A stretch of DNA of 64,000 bases, taken from Acanthochlamys bracteata (lineage: Eukaryota; Streptophyta; Magnoliopsida; Pandanales; Velloziaceae). The notes beneath the pieces were generated by a model, which was not told the origin of the DNA, did no database searches, and saw only the letters and a list, made by a program, of their open reading frames with translations. The DNA lies in NCBI GenBank assembly GCA_019914995.1, contig CM034140.1, positions 620,001-684,000 of the forward strand, read 5' to 3'. Below, piece after piece: positions 25,500 through 37,907 of this stretch. Position 1 is the first letter of the stretch, and each line of letters begins with the position of its first letter. The position numbers and the translations under genes are program-made.

Positions 25500-25803
25500 T
25501 GCGAACACAACGGAAACGGATCGATCATTCAATCGAACGGCGAACTTCTTCTCTCTGTTACCCGTATTCTTCTTCGTGTTTGCATCCGTATTCTGTTGGT
25601 GCTTCTGCAAGATTAATTGTTAGCTACAGCGTTGATCGTAGAACAGCTAGCTGGTACTTCTACTGCTTCCACCACAGCGGTTTCAAGAGCTACAACAGCA
25701 GCTGGTATAGGTAGTAATAGGGATTCAAGAGCATCGACTTCGATTCCCTCTTTCATCTATTCACCATCTCCAGTAGATGCCTCCTCCGGTGTTGACTGCT
25801 GAT
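25500..25803 (+). pseudogene. ATL relic: membrane segment and stalk, RING lost
   Basis: One frame reads a typical ATL membrane segment (FFSLLPVFFFVFASVFCWCF) at about 25548-25607 and stops at about 25620. Another frame continues with a Thr/Ala stalk and TSIPSFIYSPSPVDASSG, recalling the TPSFEY and LPGFVYS segments just before the RING in other members, then stops at 25801-25803. No RING follows. Position and orientation match the array. Confidence 0.6.
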
Positions 25804-26402
25804 GAATGTTGACTGCTGTTGGAGTCAGTCGTGACAAGTAGTGATTGGTGTGGCTTACAGAAAGACCCTACAATATTTCTTAGGTCACCTGATGAATTTC
25901 TGGGGGGGTGTCTCTTTGTAGAATTTTTATTCGTGTTAAAAGTTTGAGTCAATAAAAATATACGATTGGTTTTTACGAAGATTCCAAGTTTTCTCCAATA
26001 TAATGTTGATTGATTGATTAGTATTTCAAGTGAAATGACGAAGATAATACTATGTTGATTGACTAGTAACACGTCTTCACAAGTTCTCTAATAAAAAGAT
26101 AAAAAATTTAATAAGCCATAATAAGAACAGTGACGCTGTTTACCAACGTCATTCTATAACTAATAATTAAATCCTGCACTTAATTATCATGTGAATAACA
26201 ATACGTAATGATCATGCGCAACATGCCTAACGTCTGTTTAATGTTATTACTATATAGATACCTAAATTGACACACCGTGATCAAGTCAATTGTTTTTTGT
26301 TCCATCTTTTTTATTATTACCTTCTCTCGCATTTCCACACTGTTTCCAAATCTCCAACAGTCCACTACGCGCCTTTCTTGCTCCTTACATTTCTTTGCTG
26401 CC

Positions 26403-26410
26403 TATAAAAG
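26403..26410 (+). promoter_or_regulatory. TATA box that fixes the start of the last ATL gene
   Basis: TATAAAAG lies 90 bases before the ATG at 26493. The same frame is open back to 26277, but a TATA box inside that extension argues that the protein begins at 26493. Confidence 0.55.
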
Positions 26411-26492
26411 CGCTCGTATCGTAGTGCCAAATTCAGAAAAAGCAGAAACACGAAAACGAACACCAGGGCATACAGAAGAGGAATCAGCAACA

Positions 26493-27011
26493 ATGCCAAG
26501 GGCAATCACAGCATTCCACCCAAGTCCTACAAGCTACAGCTACTACAACTCGTACACCGTTCCAAGCAGCTCTTCTGAAGGCAAGAAATTGATCATTGTG
26601 TCCGTATTGATCATAGTTGCAGTTGTCTTGTTTATCTGCTTCTACATCTACTGCTGTTCGGCAAAATCTCGACCAAGTCATGTAGTTCCTGGAACGACTA
26701 CTACGGTAGTGACCTTTACTGTTACGAGTACTTCTTCGGCTTGTGGAACTGCTGCTGCTGTTGGACTTGATTCGGAACAACTTGCACGCTTACCGATTTT
26801 CATATATGCTTCAAGTGTTAAGAAGGAGAGTGATGATAAGCTAGAATGTGTTGTTTGCTTGATGGAGTTCAAGCAAGGAGAAAAGGGACGGCTTATTCCA
26901 ATCTGTGGACATAAATTTCATACTGAATGTGTTGAAATGTGGCTCAGTTGCCATAAAACATGCCCTCTCTGTCGTTCATCTCTTGATTCGGAGCAACCTG
27001 AAACCAAGTAG
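26493..27011 (+). CDS. ATL-type RING-H2 E3 ubiquitin ligase, cluster gene 4
   Basis: 172 residues from MPRAITAFHPSPTSYSYYNS. The frame is open 72 codons further upstream, but that extension overlaps the TATA box at 26403. A membrane segment lies at 33-54 (LIIVSVLIIVAVVLFICFYI). A Thr/Val stalk follows, then a canonical GLD motif (GLDSEQLARLPIFIYASS). The RING-H2 at 119-160 is complete: CVVC, C138, H140, H143, C146, CPLC, with Trp in ECVEMWL. The end is QPETK, without the LPV tail of its neighbours. Predicted membrane-bound E3 ligase; it is the right-hand end of the array. Confidence 0.9.
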   Translation: MPRAITAFHPSPTSYSYYNSYTVPSSSSEGKKLIIVSVLIIVAVVLFICFYIYCCSAKSRPSHVVPGTTTTVVTFTVTSTSSACGTAAAVGLDSEQLARLPIFIYASSVKKESDDKLECVVCLMEFKQGEKGRLIPICGHKFHTECVEMWLSCHKTCPLCRSSLDSEQPETK

Positions 27012-28382
27012 AGTTAGCAGCTTGTGTTTTTTATTCTTTAGTCTTCAGTGTTTGATAAGTGTACAGATTTTAGGCAAATTCATCATTAGTTGATCAATAA
27101 GGTTTGATGTTTTACTGCAAAATGCAGATGTATTGAAGGTGAGAGTTGTATTAGAATTGATTGTTCTAGGAAAGTTTACATGTTTATTGCGTCTTTCAGG
27201 GCATAAAAATTCATTCATCTTCTGAACACAATCGATAAAACTATGAATGTTCTAAAAAAATGTGAAATTATATATTCCGTCTTATCACAGTAAGTCTGGG
27301 ACAATTTCAGAAAAAGAAAGGAAAATATTGCAAGAACTTGATATACATTTTTCAAGTACAGCTGAGGGAAGCGCGCATTGCAAAGACGTTTAGAAGTATT
27401 TTTATGATAAAAAAATTTTGAATAAAAAAGTATTTAGTAAGTTTTTGAAAAATAAATTTAATTTTTTAACTAAAAAATTATATATACAAATTATATAATA
27501 TGTAATATATATATATTTTTTGTATATTTTAAAATTTTTTATATAAATATTTATTAATAAAATAATTTTTTTTAAATACAAAGTAATAATAAACGTAGCC
27601 AAACATTTCAATCATCTGCGGGCTGCATGTCGATCATCACTATGACCACAGGCATGACGTACATTATCTTACGCCATGCACATATGCTACATAACTGAAA
27701 TTTCGTAAGCAGTTAGGTAAACTTTACAAATCAGAAATTTGTCTTCCAAGATTGAAACACGCGTGAAGAAATTCTGTTTAAAAAATTGACATCAATTGCC
27801 ACGAATATGTTCTCTTATAAACCAGTAGATCTTCTACATATTGACTTTTTTGGGTACTGATAAACAAAGAAAGAGTCAAAAGTTTTGGTATTAACAAACG
27901 CGTCTTCTGTTTTCTTCTTCTTCACTACTTCCAAAGCTGTTGATCAGATTTGCCATTTAGATTATACGAGCCCTTTATTGTAATCAGTTGTTATTAATGG
28001 ACAGTTTTGCAATTCGCTCGGTGAAGGTTTTCATAATAGGACTCTTAATAGTCTATTTCGCTGCTTTACATAATCTGTTAGTATTTTACTAATATCACTA
28101 TTAGAAGACTGATTATTCAAATGAAGCCGTACTCCCGCTCCACTTCCGGCTCTCGATCAAAAACCGACAAAATTTTCTTTTTCTTTACGAGAAAAATTTG
28201 TATATCTCATGAAATTTTTTCCGAGAGAAAGACGGAATGCCAAACACGAATCTCCAAGCAATCATTCTTTTCTTTTTCTTTTCAAACTAATTTATTTCCT
28301 ATCTTGTTTTGGTTGAGTGAAGGTTCATTTTCGTTTTTTTGGTTTGGTAGTTTTTAATCTTGATTTTCTGTTAAGGGACTTA

Positions 28383-31300
28383 ATGGAGGAACCGAAGGAT
28401 CCAGTTGGTCCATCTTCTGTAAGTTTCCATTTTTAAAGGTTGAAGAAAAAAAAAATCAAGTCTTGCGATTAAAATGTTGGATAGTTAAATCAAGCAAAAA
28501 TAATTGTGAATTTTGTTTTGATTAATTTGAAAGGTTTATGTCGGAGAAGGAGATGGAGATGGGATGCCGTTGCGGAGACGCTTGCTTCACCTCTGCCCTT
28601 CACCGCATCGGTACACGTAGATTTTAATCTCTTTTCCTTCATCTCGTTGTTTAATTCTGTATATCCGATCTTTTGCCTTCAATGAAATGATCTCAACTGC
28701 TTAAGCTTTTGGTTCATCAATCATTTAGTAGAAGTGGAACAGAAAATTCTGACTTTTGGTTGGTGAGTGTAATGTGCACACAAGATACAATTCATCTCCA
28801 AAATTAAAAATTTGTATTTACTTTAGATAAGTAAATGAATCCTTCGTACATGCTTTGCTCTTGGTTGGGGAAGCTATGTCGGGGTCTGCTACTCGAATAC
28901 TTGATAATGTGAGTTGTTGAATGATTTGGTTACAAAATATTTGCTGGATGCAGTATTTTGAGACCAGAATCCGTGTCATCAAATGGCAATTCACCAGTTG
29001 CAAAACCTTCAGAAACAAATCTGTGGGAACGACTTGGGAATGCTGCTGTCTTGGATATAGAATCAACTGAATTCTCGTGGCATAATCTTGTGTCGCTTTA
29101 CCAAACTAGACATGCTAGCAGCCCTGAGCAGTCTGAGGATGAGATGAATAAAGCCCTGGAGGTATGCTGGCATCCCCTTTGTAAACGCAGATATGCATAA
29201 ACATTGGAAACACAACCTTTCTATATAGCTGTTTGTAAATAGACGAATAGGATTTCAATACACATAAAGAGAAGAGTGGTGGATCATGTTCTGTCTGAAT
29301 GCTGTTATGCTGTAAAAAGTCCGGCAGGAGTATTCTTACAATCCTTGTTAAGTTTTTAACTTTGCTGACACGCAAAGTTCATATAATAGTTTAATTCAAG
29401 GTTGGATGCAGGTGACTGTGAATTCTGGTGGTCTCGTCTTCTTTGCTATGTTTAATAGTACCAAAGATGATGATGCCTCATTCAAGGAAGCAGCTGCTGT
29501 TATCAAGATTTCTTCAACAAGGATGGCCACACAATCGGAACGCCTTGGATATGAATTTGCCAAATGGCTTGGAGTGCGAACACCTAAAGTAATCTGCTCA
29601 CCTCTGTTGATCATTGATAGTTTCTCTTGAGTCTATGAATAGTTTACCTTTGAATTTATTCTGGATTTTCTGTAGGCGAGAGTAATTCATAATTCTAGCC
29701 TTGAGTGGCAAGAAATAAAGGATGCTGTGCTAAAAGCTCAAGAAATAGCAGCTGTAGCTGGAGATGAGCTAGGCGCAATGACCTGTGCAGTGTTTTTAGA
29801 AGCTCTAGAATTGAATCGATGTCTATTTTTTATGAAGTAATGCTGCATATGCTTCTAAGCTAACACTCATCTGCATAAGAAATTCATTAAATTTCTAGGC
29901 ATTTTGTTTCACAGCTACATCCATGGTTCCCCCCTCCTAGAAAGCGCAGATGCATTTGATTCACGGGAAGCTGCAGAGAACACTGCTGCAGCCCTGGGGA
30001 GTGTCCTCATCTTGGACCTGATACTTCGAAATGAAGATAGGCTCCCTTGTCGCCAGCTTGGATGGCGTGGTAATGCTGCTAACTTATTGTTCACAATTAA
30101 AATGGCAGCAAAACTGCAAAAATTTGATACTCCTGCTGATTCTGCCTCTAGAAGTTACAAACCAAGAGTAATCAAAACTCTCAGAAAAGAGAGGAGATCA
30201 AGCTCAGTGAATGGCTTGTTGGGTCCCCAGAGAACAGAACTGATATCCTCAGTATCTAAATCTCTGAAGGAGAGTAGCCAAGTTAAGTTTACAGATGGAC
30301 AAGAATCAGATGAAAATAGCCACTGTGAAGTCAATATCATGGCAATAGACTCTGTTGTGCCTCGCCGGCCACCTGCAGGAAAACGAGCCAAAGACCAAGA
30401 GCAATACCCTAAAGTCGTTGAGCTTACAATTAACAATTGGGAATTCGCCTCCAACCTGTTATATGAAGTATCAGGTGGTAGGTTGGGCTCTCCTGCATCC
30501 GCTGAGGTTACTCATGTAACAGATCCATTTTCTTCTTCTATGTCTGATAGTGACGTGGCTGCTATTCTTCAAGAATTCCGAGGAGGATTTCGTGCAGCTA
30601 TTAGGAATCTACAAGCGTTTCATATATTTCTCCTCACACTTTATCAGAAACTTGATGGACTTTTAAGGCTTGTTGAAACAATTATCTGCAAGAACTATAG
30701 CGAGTCTGAGAGGGATGATTCTGGAGCTGCAGAATCACCATCACAATATTCTTCTAGTGCTTACACAGACACAGATCCATGTGAATCAGAGATGTCGAAA
30801 TGTCCTTCCAAGTCTCTGTCACCAGGAGTTAGAGAGAGCATAGATCCAAGTTCTTCAATGCCCCGAGAGAACTGCAATGGAAGGTATTACAGGTCAAACG
30901 GAGAGCATGCTCGCTGCCTTAGTGTGACAAAGCGACTACGTGATTTTAACAAGTTTGCAAAGGTTAGCCGATATGTCCACTCATCTGCATAAGGAATCGA
31001 CACTTTAGTACCAAGTTTCAACTCCTCTGGATATTTGTCTCTTGTTCAGAAACACATATACTTAAAATATTTTAGGGACTATTAGATGTCTGGGACGAGC
31101 AACTTAACAGCTCCTTTTGGTGTAGTTCATGATCTTCATGACTTGAATAAACACCCTAGTTTCCCGGCAATCTTTTAAAAACATATTTGATTGTAGTACA
31201 AGAAATGGATCATATCTGGTCCTACGAGATAGCTTTATATCTGCCTTTGACTGTATATATCTTGCCTTTACTATAGTTAGATCTTAGTTTAAATACTCTT

Positions 31301-32673
31301 GACATTTGCAACCTGCACACTTTATATTAGTCAATCCATAGTTTTCTTGAAACTGGTTGAGGTTAGTTGTTTTAATAATTAGGTGTAGCTCTATCCTTGC
31401 TAATGTTCTGTATTGGATGTAGGTAGATGCTGAACTGAATAGGGAATTGGAACAATGGAATGACATGCTCAGGACTGATGTCATCAAATTGTGCCAAGAG
31501 AATAACTTCAATACAGGCTTCTTCGAAGGCAGTGACAACAACATTGTGGATGCTTACGAGTTGAAGGTAATCTTAAGCATCCCCTGGCTCAGGTTGCTTG
31601 GCGTGCTTAAGTATCTTTATTGCAGGTCCGGCTTGAACACATGCTTGAGAGGATTGCCTTGATCTCTGATGCTGCAAGCACTGAACGGCCATCCCGAATT
31701 GCAAGCTACCTTTACATTGGTGGAGCACTGGCAGCAAGATCTATGTACACGCTCCAGTACTTGGGAGTAACACATATATTGTGTTTGTGTTCAAACGAAA
31801 TTGGACAAGCAGACTCCCAATATCCTGATATCTTTGAGTACAGGAACTTCTCAGTAAGTTTTTTATAAGTGTATAGAGTGGGGAAAATGTTCCTAAGAAC
31901 TTTTGTGCCTTATTGACTTTGCTAGCAAATACCATATAAGAAACTAAAGTTTAATATCTTACTAGTCTTTTGCTTTACATAGTCTGATTCCTGAAATGAT
32001 GCGTCTCATCTTACATTGACATAGAAATTACCACATCTTACAGATAAATGATAAAGATGATGAAGACATTAGCCAACTCTTTGAAGAGGCTTCAGACTTC
32101 ATCGATCATGTTGAAGACCTTGGAGGGAAGGTTTTGGTTCACTGTTTTGAAGGCAAAAGCCGAAGCGCGACTGTGGTACTTGCCTACCTGATGCTGAGAA
32201 AGTAAGTGAATAGTTACTTCCTTCTCTGTCTTTAGCTTATTTCTTCCAATGCTTTGATGTAGATGCTTGATCATATTCTGGAGATTAAAGTGGGATGTAA
32301 ATATGCAATATTTAACAAGTTAAATGTGCCTTACCTCCTCAGGAAACTCACCCTGCTTGAAGCATGGAATATGTTGAAGAAGGTACACCGACGTGCACAT
32401 CCCAATGATGGCTTTGCGAAGATTCTTCTAGACCTAGAGAAGAGAATCCATGGGAAGACCTCTATGGAGTGGCAGCCAAGGAAGCCTATGATACAGGTGT
32501 GCCCCATTTGCGGTAAAAATGCAGGGATCAGTGCCAGTTCACTCAAGCTCCATCTCCAAAAGAACCATCCCAGGTTATCCTCTGGTAGCGTGGACAGCGC
32601 GATGACTCTAGAGATCCAAAAGGCCGTTGAGGCAATCAAGCAGAGTCGTGGAGGCTGTGTCACCCCCAACTAA
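28383..32673 (+). CDS. PHS1: PHS1-like dual-specificity phosphatase with atypical tubulin-kinase domain
   Basis: In Arabidopsis PHS1 controls cortical microtubules: a kinase-like domain phosphorylates alpha-tubulin and the phosphatase domain restrains it. Ten exons: 28383-28418, 28534-28610, 28954-29161, 29412-29588, 29676-29836, 29915-30962, 31423-31566, 31626-31853, 32044-32201, 32343-32673; 855 residues against about 929 in Arabidopsis. The kinase-like region includes VTVNSGGLVFFAMF, RMATQSERLGYEFAKWLGV and RNEDRLPCRQ (258-267). The phosphatase signature is VHCFEGKSRSATVV with Cys727 and Arg733. A Cys/His finger-like motif follows (C799, C802, H816, H821). The expected N-terminal block (PLPLTVTSRVLYMLGDI) is absent; exon 2 instead encodes GDGMPLRRRLLHLCPSPHR. 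Exons 3-10 are certain; exons 1-2 are the best joining frame. Confidence 0.93.
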
Positions 32674-33134
32674 TTCAGATGACTTACAAAAGTCTTGTTA
32701 AGATCTTGCGAACAGCTTGTGTTCTATTCTTGTGTAAAACTATTCTGAAGCTTTGTGAAATTGATCACGCTAGAATGATTTATTGCAAATAAACAGAAGC
32801 TACTTATCATATCTGATATATGAAACTAAACAAACGTGGTGACACTATATTCTTATTTACCTCAGACAAAGTTCTCTGAATTTTGCTTATTACAGTTTTA
32901 ATTCTCTCAACACCAAAAAAAATTCCGAAGTCCTGCATACAGCAAAAGTTCCCCAACCATACATATAGTATTTAAATAGAGCTTCTCATTCTATCTATAT
33001 ACTTAATTAACAAACTACCTTTGCTTTGCATTGCATTGCATTGAATTGAATTGAGACGACAAACACATCCTTCGTCCCTCTCTTGTTCATTGTTTGCTTC
33101 TCAGTTTCAACATGCAGCTTCGGGGCTCCTACGT

Positions 33135-33575
33135 TTTCGGGCAACATTCTGCAAACATGTGATCTGGCATTGCACCCTGACCTTAGAATAAAAACCCTTC
33201 AGACGCGCCCGTTGGTTCCAGGTTGACGTTAGACGGCTTCGTTGCACACGTCCTTGACGCGGCAAGGGAGAGGGCAGCGAACATCTGGACTTGCTTAGGC
33301 AAGAATGTCAGCTTTGTCAGCAACACTCAGCTGCAGCAGTGCTTCAACGATTGTTCTGCGAGTTATATGGACGCAGTTGCGCAGATTGAGAACACTTTTG
33401 CGGCGGTGGAGAATAAGAATTATGTCGACGTTAGTCAATTTTGTCAGCGCTGCGATTGCTGACTCGTACACGTGCTGTAATTCTTTCTCCTCTGCATGAC
33501 ATGGGAGTGCTCAGCAAGATGAACACGAGTTCCACCAGCACTGTGGGATCGCTCTCTCCCTCGCCAAGCAGTAAT
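33135..33575 (+). pseudogene. Decayed pectin methylesterase/invertase inhibitor (PMEI) gene
   Basis: PMEI-domain wording appears in pieces. CDLALHPDLRIKTLQ lies at about 33155-33205. A stop and frame change follow, then LDGFVAHVLDAARERAAN, QLQQCFNDCSASYMDAVAQI and AAVENKNYVDVSQF at 33223-33440. Another frame then gives FVSAAIADSYTCC up to about 33480, and SKMNTSSTSTVGSLS after that. The Cys of FNDC and the later Cys correspond to disulphide positions of the four-helix PMEI fold. At least two frame changes make it non-functional. No signal peptide is visible. The surrounding 32674-34280 has no other gene. Confidence 0.7.
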
Positions 33576-34280
33576 CAATTGATCGCTGTTTATTAATCAA
33601 ATAAAGCAAGCAAGGTTAAACTCAAAATGGAGAAGTGATATATTCTGAATGAGTTATACATATAAAATTTTGTTGCAGTGTTGTAATTGTTTGTATTATG
33701 TTATATATTTTATGTTAGATACATTATGGGAGGTGAAAATTAGTGGCAGACTGTTACTAATTAAATGACCTACTTGCATAATTTATCTTCAATAGAATTT
33801 CTGATATTAGAATAAAAACAATTCAGGATTTCTAGGCAGGCTTGTCACAAGATCCTGGTGCAGTAGTACCGAAGAAAAAAAGACTGAATCATAATATGCA
33901 AACCAAGTCTTGCAGATTGCTTTCAAGTAAAAGTTCCAACTAAAAAGAGAGTCATCAATAGGCAAACATAAATTGCACACTAGAAAATGATGCAGTAGAA
34001 CATTGCAGCACAAAAGGAAAGACATCATCACTGTCTTTATCACAATAAGTACTGTGGCAATACCTGTCTAGGTAGAGTCATACCTAATTAAATATATAAT
34101 ATACAGTCATACATCAACTGAACCATCTGTGAAACTACAATGGGGCTCTTCAAGGACCCCCAAAGGTTTTCACAAAGGAGAGGCAAAAAAAAATGAAGAC
34201 CAACAAACATAACAGAATACTGATAAACAAGCATCATATTAATCTGCACTTCTCCTGCGCGTCAAAGTTCTTCCATAGCT

Positions 34281-36232
34281 TCAATCATAACTTGCATTCA
34301 AGAACTTCAACAGCTCATTGCGGTTAGTTTCAGCCAATTTGTCTTCCTTCGTCTTTTCAAGCTTCAGTAGTATCTAAAGAGGGCAAGGAGCATACAGTAA
34401 TTTGCCAGTATTAACTTATAGCAAAATTTGGAACTTCAACAGTTGACGTGTTAGCATATAATTTGCCAGTTCTGGACTACTATTGGAGAATATCAACAAA
34501 AATTTGCTCATACCTTTTTACCAGAAACTGCACTTCGACGAACGCTGTCCTCTTTATCACGGCCAAGGAACTAGTGAAAGACAAGCAATCAGATTAATCA
34601 GATCAATCTCCACGTACAAGAGAACAGAAACATGTTCAGAAAATTGTCCATACCTTAGAAAGCTGAACAGGGCCACTGCTCCCTTCAATCTTTTCCTTCT
34701 ATAAATAGCTCCAATTGCCACAAATCATGACAGCAGAAGACAATCCAGCCAACGATCCAACATCATGTTACCCGGTCACAGACCCAGCTCCAATTTCAAA
34801 GAGCCAAACCATAACAGGCAGCAAATACTATAAGTACCTCAACAATAGAAGAAACTGATAACAGAATCTATCAACATAGAATATAAAGTAGAATTTTTTT
34901 CAAATTACTGTATATTATATTATATTCGCTAAAGCAGCATAAAAAAAGTTTCTTAAATAAGAAACACCAACAAGGCAGAACCTTGACTCTTGTGTGCAAA
35001 TTACAATGAACAGAGTAAGCTAGGAGATCAAGCACCATTACTGGGGACTTACTGCAGTATTTCTAGCCACTTAAATAAGATTAGAATCATTAGAACCTTT
35101 GGTTGAGCAAGCACACAGATCATATGGTTTGCTAAGTCACATCATATATTTCAACAAAAACAGCAATTTTAAAGAAACAAAACACACAATTGAAATATCC
35201 ATTTCAGAGTAACACGCGCAAAAAATTGAAGATAGATTCTCGTACCTTATCTTTATCCTTTTCTTCCTCTTTATGCTTCTCCTTGAGATGTTTATGATGA
35301 CGGCTCTTACTTCTCTCCTTATCTTTGGCCTACAATGGAGAGAAAAGGACATAGTATAGATGTAATTAACACAATACAACTTCTAATTATAATATGTATA
35401 CAGCAAGAATGCAACATCAACATGCAACCTCTAATTATAATATGTATCTTGCAAGAACGCATATTCAACAAAACCTACCTTCTTTGCTCTTTCCTTCTTT
35501 CGATACTTCCTGGACCGGCCAGATGATTCATGCTCACTATCAGACGAGCAATCACTACTGCTGCAAGAAATCACCACACCAAATTCAGAGTCATTGATTA
35601 AGCTAACGCTTACCTCTAAAACTATAAAGAGACAATTTTGCTGCATGAACTGATTCAACACACACAACTATTGAATACTCAACATTCCCTGCACTGAGCT
35701 AATAGGCCAGGCAAAATGTAAGCATTTCAAACTTTGGAAGTTGAGACAACTTTAAACTAAGAAACAATTTTGGATATGACCAGATTCAAAATATACAAAT
35801 TAACAGCCAACACATTCCTATTATCAAATACTATAACCACAACTAAAATACATAAGCATCACCACATACGGAACGAGTACAAAGATTCAAACTTAACTCA
35901 TATTTAAAGAAGAACAGGCTAAAAAATTACGGACATCTACCAAACCCTAGCAAACCAAAAGAAGAGGAACCATTGACTGATTGGTTGATGGAAGAAGAAT
36001 TTTACCTGCAGCTGTCGGTGGAGTAATAAGAGTCTGATTCGGAGTATTCAGAATCAGAGTGGCGGTGCGTTCTTCGGCGCTTAGAAGAAAAGTTCCGGCG
36101 ATGGCGGCGGACTTTACGTGGTTTGAGGGCGTCGCCGCTGCTACTGCTGCGGCGACGTCTACGTCTACGGCGGCGAGAGTCGGATGAATAAGAAGAAGAT
36201 GAATACGACTCCGGTGAGGAGGAGGAGGCCAT
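34281..36232 (-). CDS. RS-rich, lysine-rich nuclear protein (splicing-factor-like)
   Basis: Six exons (36006-36232, 35479-35560, 35246-35329, 34654-34698, 34514-34570, 34281-34373) give 195 residues. The start is the ATG at 36230-36232 (MASSSSPESYSSSSYSS). Residues 1 to about 75 are Ser/Arg blocks (RRRRRRRRRSSSSGD, SKRRRTHRHSDSEYSESDS), typical of nuclear-speckle proteins. Residues about 76-132 are Lys/Glu/Arg-rich and probably helical (RKYRKKERAKK, HKHLKEKHKEEEKDKDK). The C-terminus is a distinct conserved module: PVQLSKFLGRDKEDSVRRSA, GKKILLKLEKTKEDKLAE, RNELLKFLNASYD. There is no RNA recognition motif. Exon 2 has a tandem acceptor (GCAGCAG). Function is unknown; a role in splicing is inferred from composition only. 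Confidence 0.8.
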
Positions 36233-36889
36233 CGCCACGGCGACGGAGAACGCAGAAAGGATCGAGGGTTTTGATCAAAACAAACAAAAATAAAGAATTG
36301 AAAGTTTCTAAGTTTCTAAAGGTGCTTGTTAGAAATCATGCGGTTTTAAAATTAAAAAACACAGCCTTCGGCCTACTGAATTGAAGGCCCATTTAGAGCC
36401 CGGTAACCGTCATGGGTTAGAAATCCAACCAACTGTCCAAATTTCTAAGAAAACATTGAGGACTGTTTTAAAAACATCTATAAAATAGAATTTTTTTAAA
36501 TAGAAAATATTTTTATTTTTTAAAAAATAAATTCTATTCTTTTATTTTTAAAAATAATAAAAATATACGATATATAAAATTTTTAAATCTTTTTTAAATA
36601 TTTATAAAATATATATTAAAAAATATAAAATAAAAAATTTATAAGATTTCAAACGTAATTCAAACGCCCCCTAATATAATTTCCTACGTTTTAGGATAGG
36701 ACGTGTTTAAAAAAGCGTGTACATATCCGTTATTAGTTGAGCGACAGGGGTGAGGATATCAGAGTAAAAAGTTCCTGAACAGTGTCGGGCAATAATGGCG
36801 TCTGTTTTCTTGAGTTGTTCTGCTCAACAATCTCAACCATCCCTGATCTCCACCAAGTCACTCACAGACATTAATTAATTATCTCATCC

Positions 36890-37545
36890 ATCATAACCAA
36901 AGCAGTTATCGAAGTCCGCTTCGCTACAGACAACTCCTCTGCCATTGAGCGCGTCGGTAGCTCGACATCCGATTTGAAAATTGTAGACCTTTTTGAGAAT
37001 ACTCTTGATGAATGGATTCTCTACAACGCTTTCGGATTTGAAAAGTGCTTCTTATCAAACAGATGATATACAGACTTTTATCAGTGCCCCTGTGGCGAAT
37101 CATTACACTTGTCTTGGTGGGTTCTAAAATGTTGCCGCCGGTTGGTTTCGGAGACTACTGATCGAGAAAGGTGTACGACAATCTTGACGGGATGTGCAGC
37201 AACCCGCTAGCCATGACGAAAATAATTCCATGTAAAAGAATTAAGAAAGGCGGCGGGGGCAACGGTGGTTGTTTTGGCCGGAGGGAAATACTAGAGGGCT
37301 ATATATGGAGAAACTATGAAAGACGGGTTCCCGGAATGGATATCGAAGAAAGACAAAGACTTTCTACAGACGAGCGTTAATACAATTGCCGCTGATTTAG
37401 TGGTAGCGAAAGAAGGAAACGGAAATTTTACGACAGTGTCAATAGGCGTGGTTGCAGCGCCGAGCAAGAGCACCAAAAGATTTGTCAAAGCCGGAGCGTA
37501 TTTCGTGTACGTGAAGCTGCCGAAGAATAGATGCATCAACGCCTA
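36890..37545 (+). pseudogene. Decayed type I pectinesterase (PMEI-PME) gene, 3' truncated
   Basis: The catalytic start is clear at 37316-37545: KDGFPEWISKKDKDFLQTS, then ADLVVAKEGNGNFTTVS, APSKSTKRFVKAGAYFVYV and LPKNRCINA, the N-terminal part of a pectinesterase domain. Upstream, in shifting frames, are inhibitor-type pro-region traces: VGSSTSDLKIVDLFENTLDE near 36950-37010, FISAPVANHYTCLGGF near 37077-37125, and YDNLDGMCSNPLAMTKII near 37174-37220. The catalytic motifs (QDT, LWGR) are missing because the homology stops at 37545. Several stops and shifts separate the parts. The rest of 36233-37907 shows nothing else. Confidence 0.75.
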
Positions 37546-37907
37546 AGGCAGTCTTTGCAGTTGCAGACTTTGAACATTGAACAAGTGTTGCACTGATCCA
37601 AAATATTATCTAAGCCATGTTTTTATTTCATTTTTTCTTTGATCATTGATGATATTTCTGTGTTGCAGTTTCTGCTAAACAGTACTGTGGTAAGAAAAAG
37701 TTACTGCAAAGCTGCATAGAAACAAATAATGGAAGTGAAAAGGGTGGTACACATTCACTGGTAATTTCCAAGTACTTAAGACAGTGAATGTGTTTATTAT
37801 GAAACTCAGGTACACATAATTACAGGGCCAATCTCAACCAAGTTACAGATATATATAACTCCTGGTATCATAGAAACGGCAGGTAACAAAAGGCCTGGTT
37901 TTCTCTA

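Noticed and set aside
26277..26492. N-terminal extension of the last ATL protein by 72 residues.
   Set aside because: A TATA box lies inside it, and the downstream Met gives a normal ATL N-terminus.
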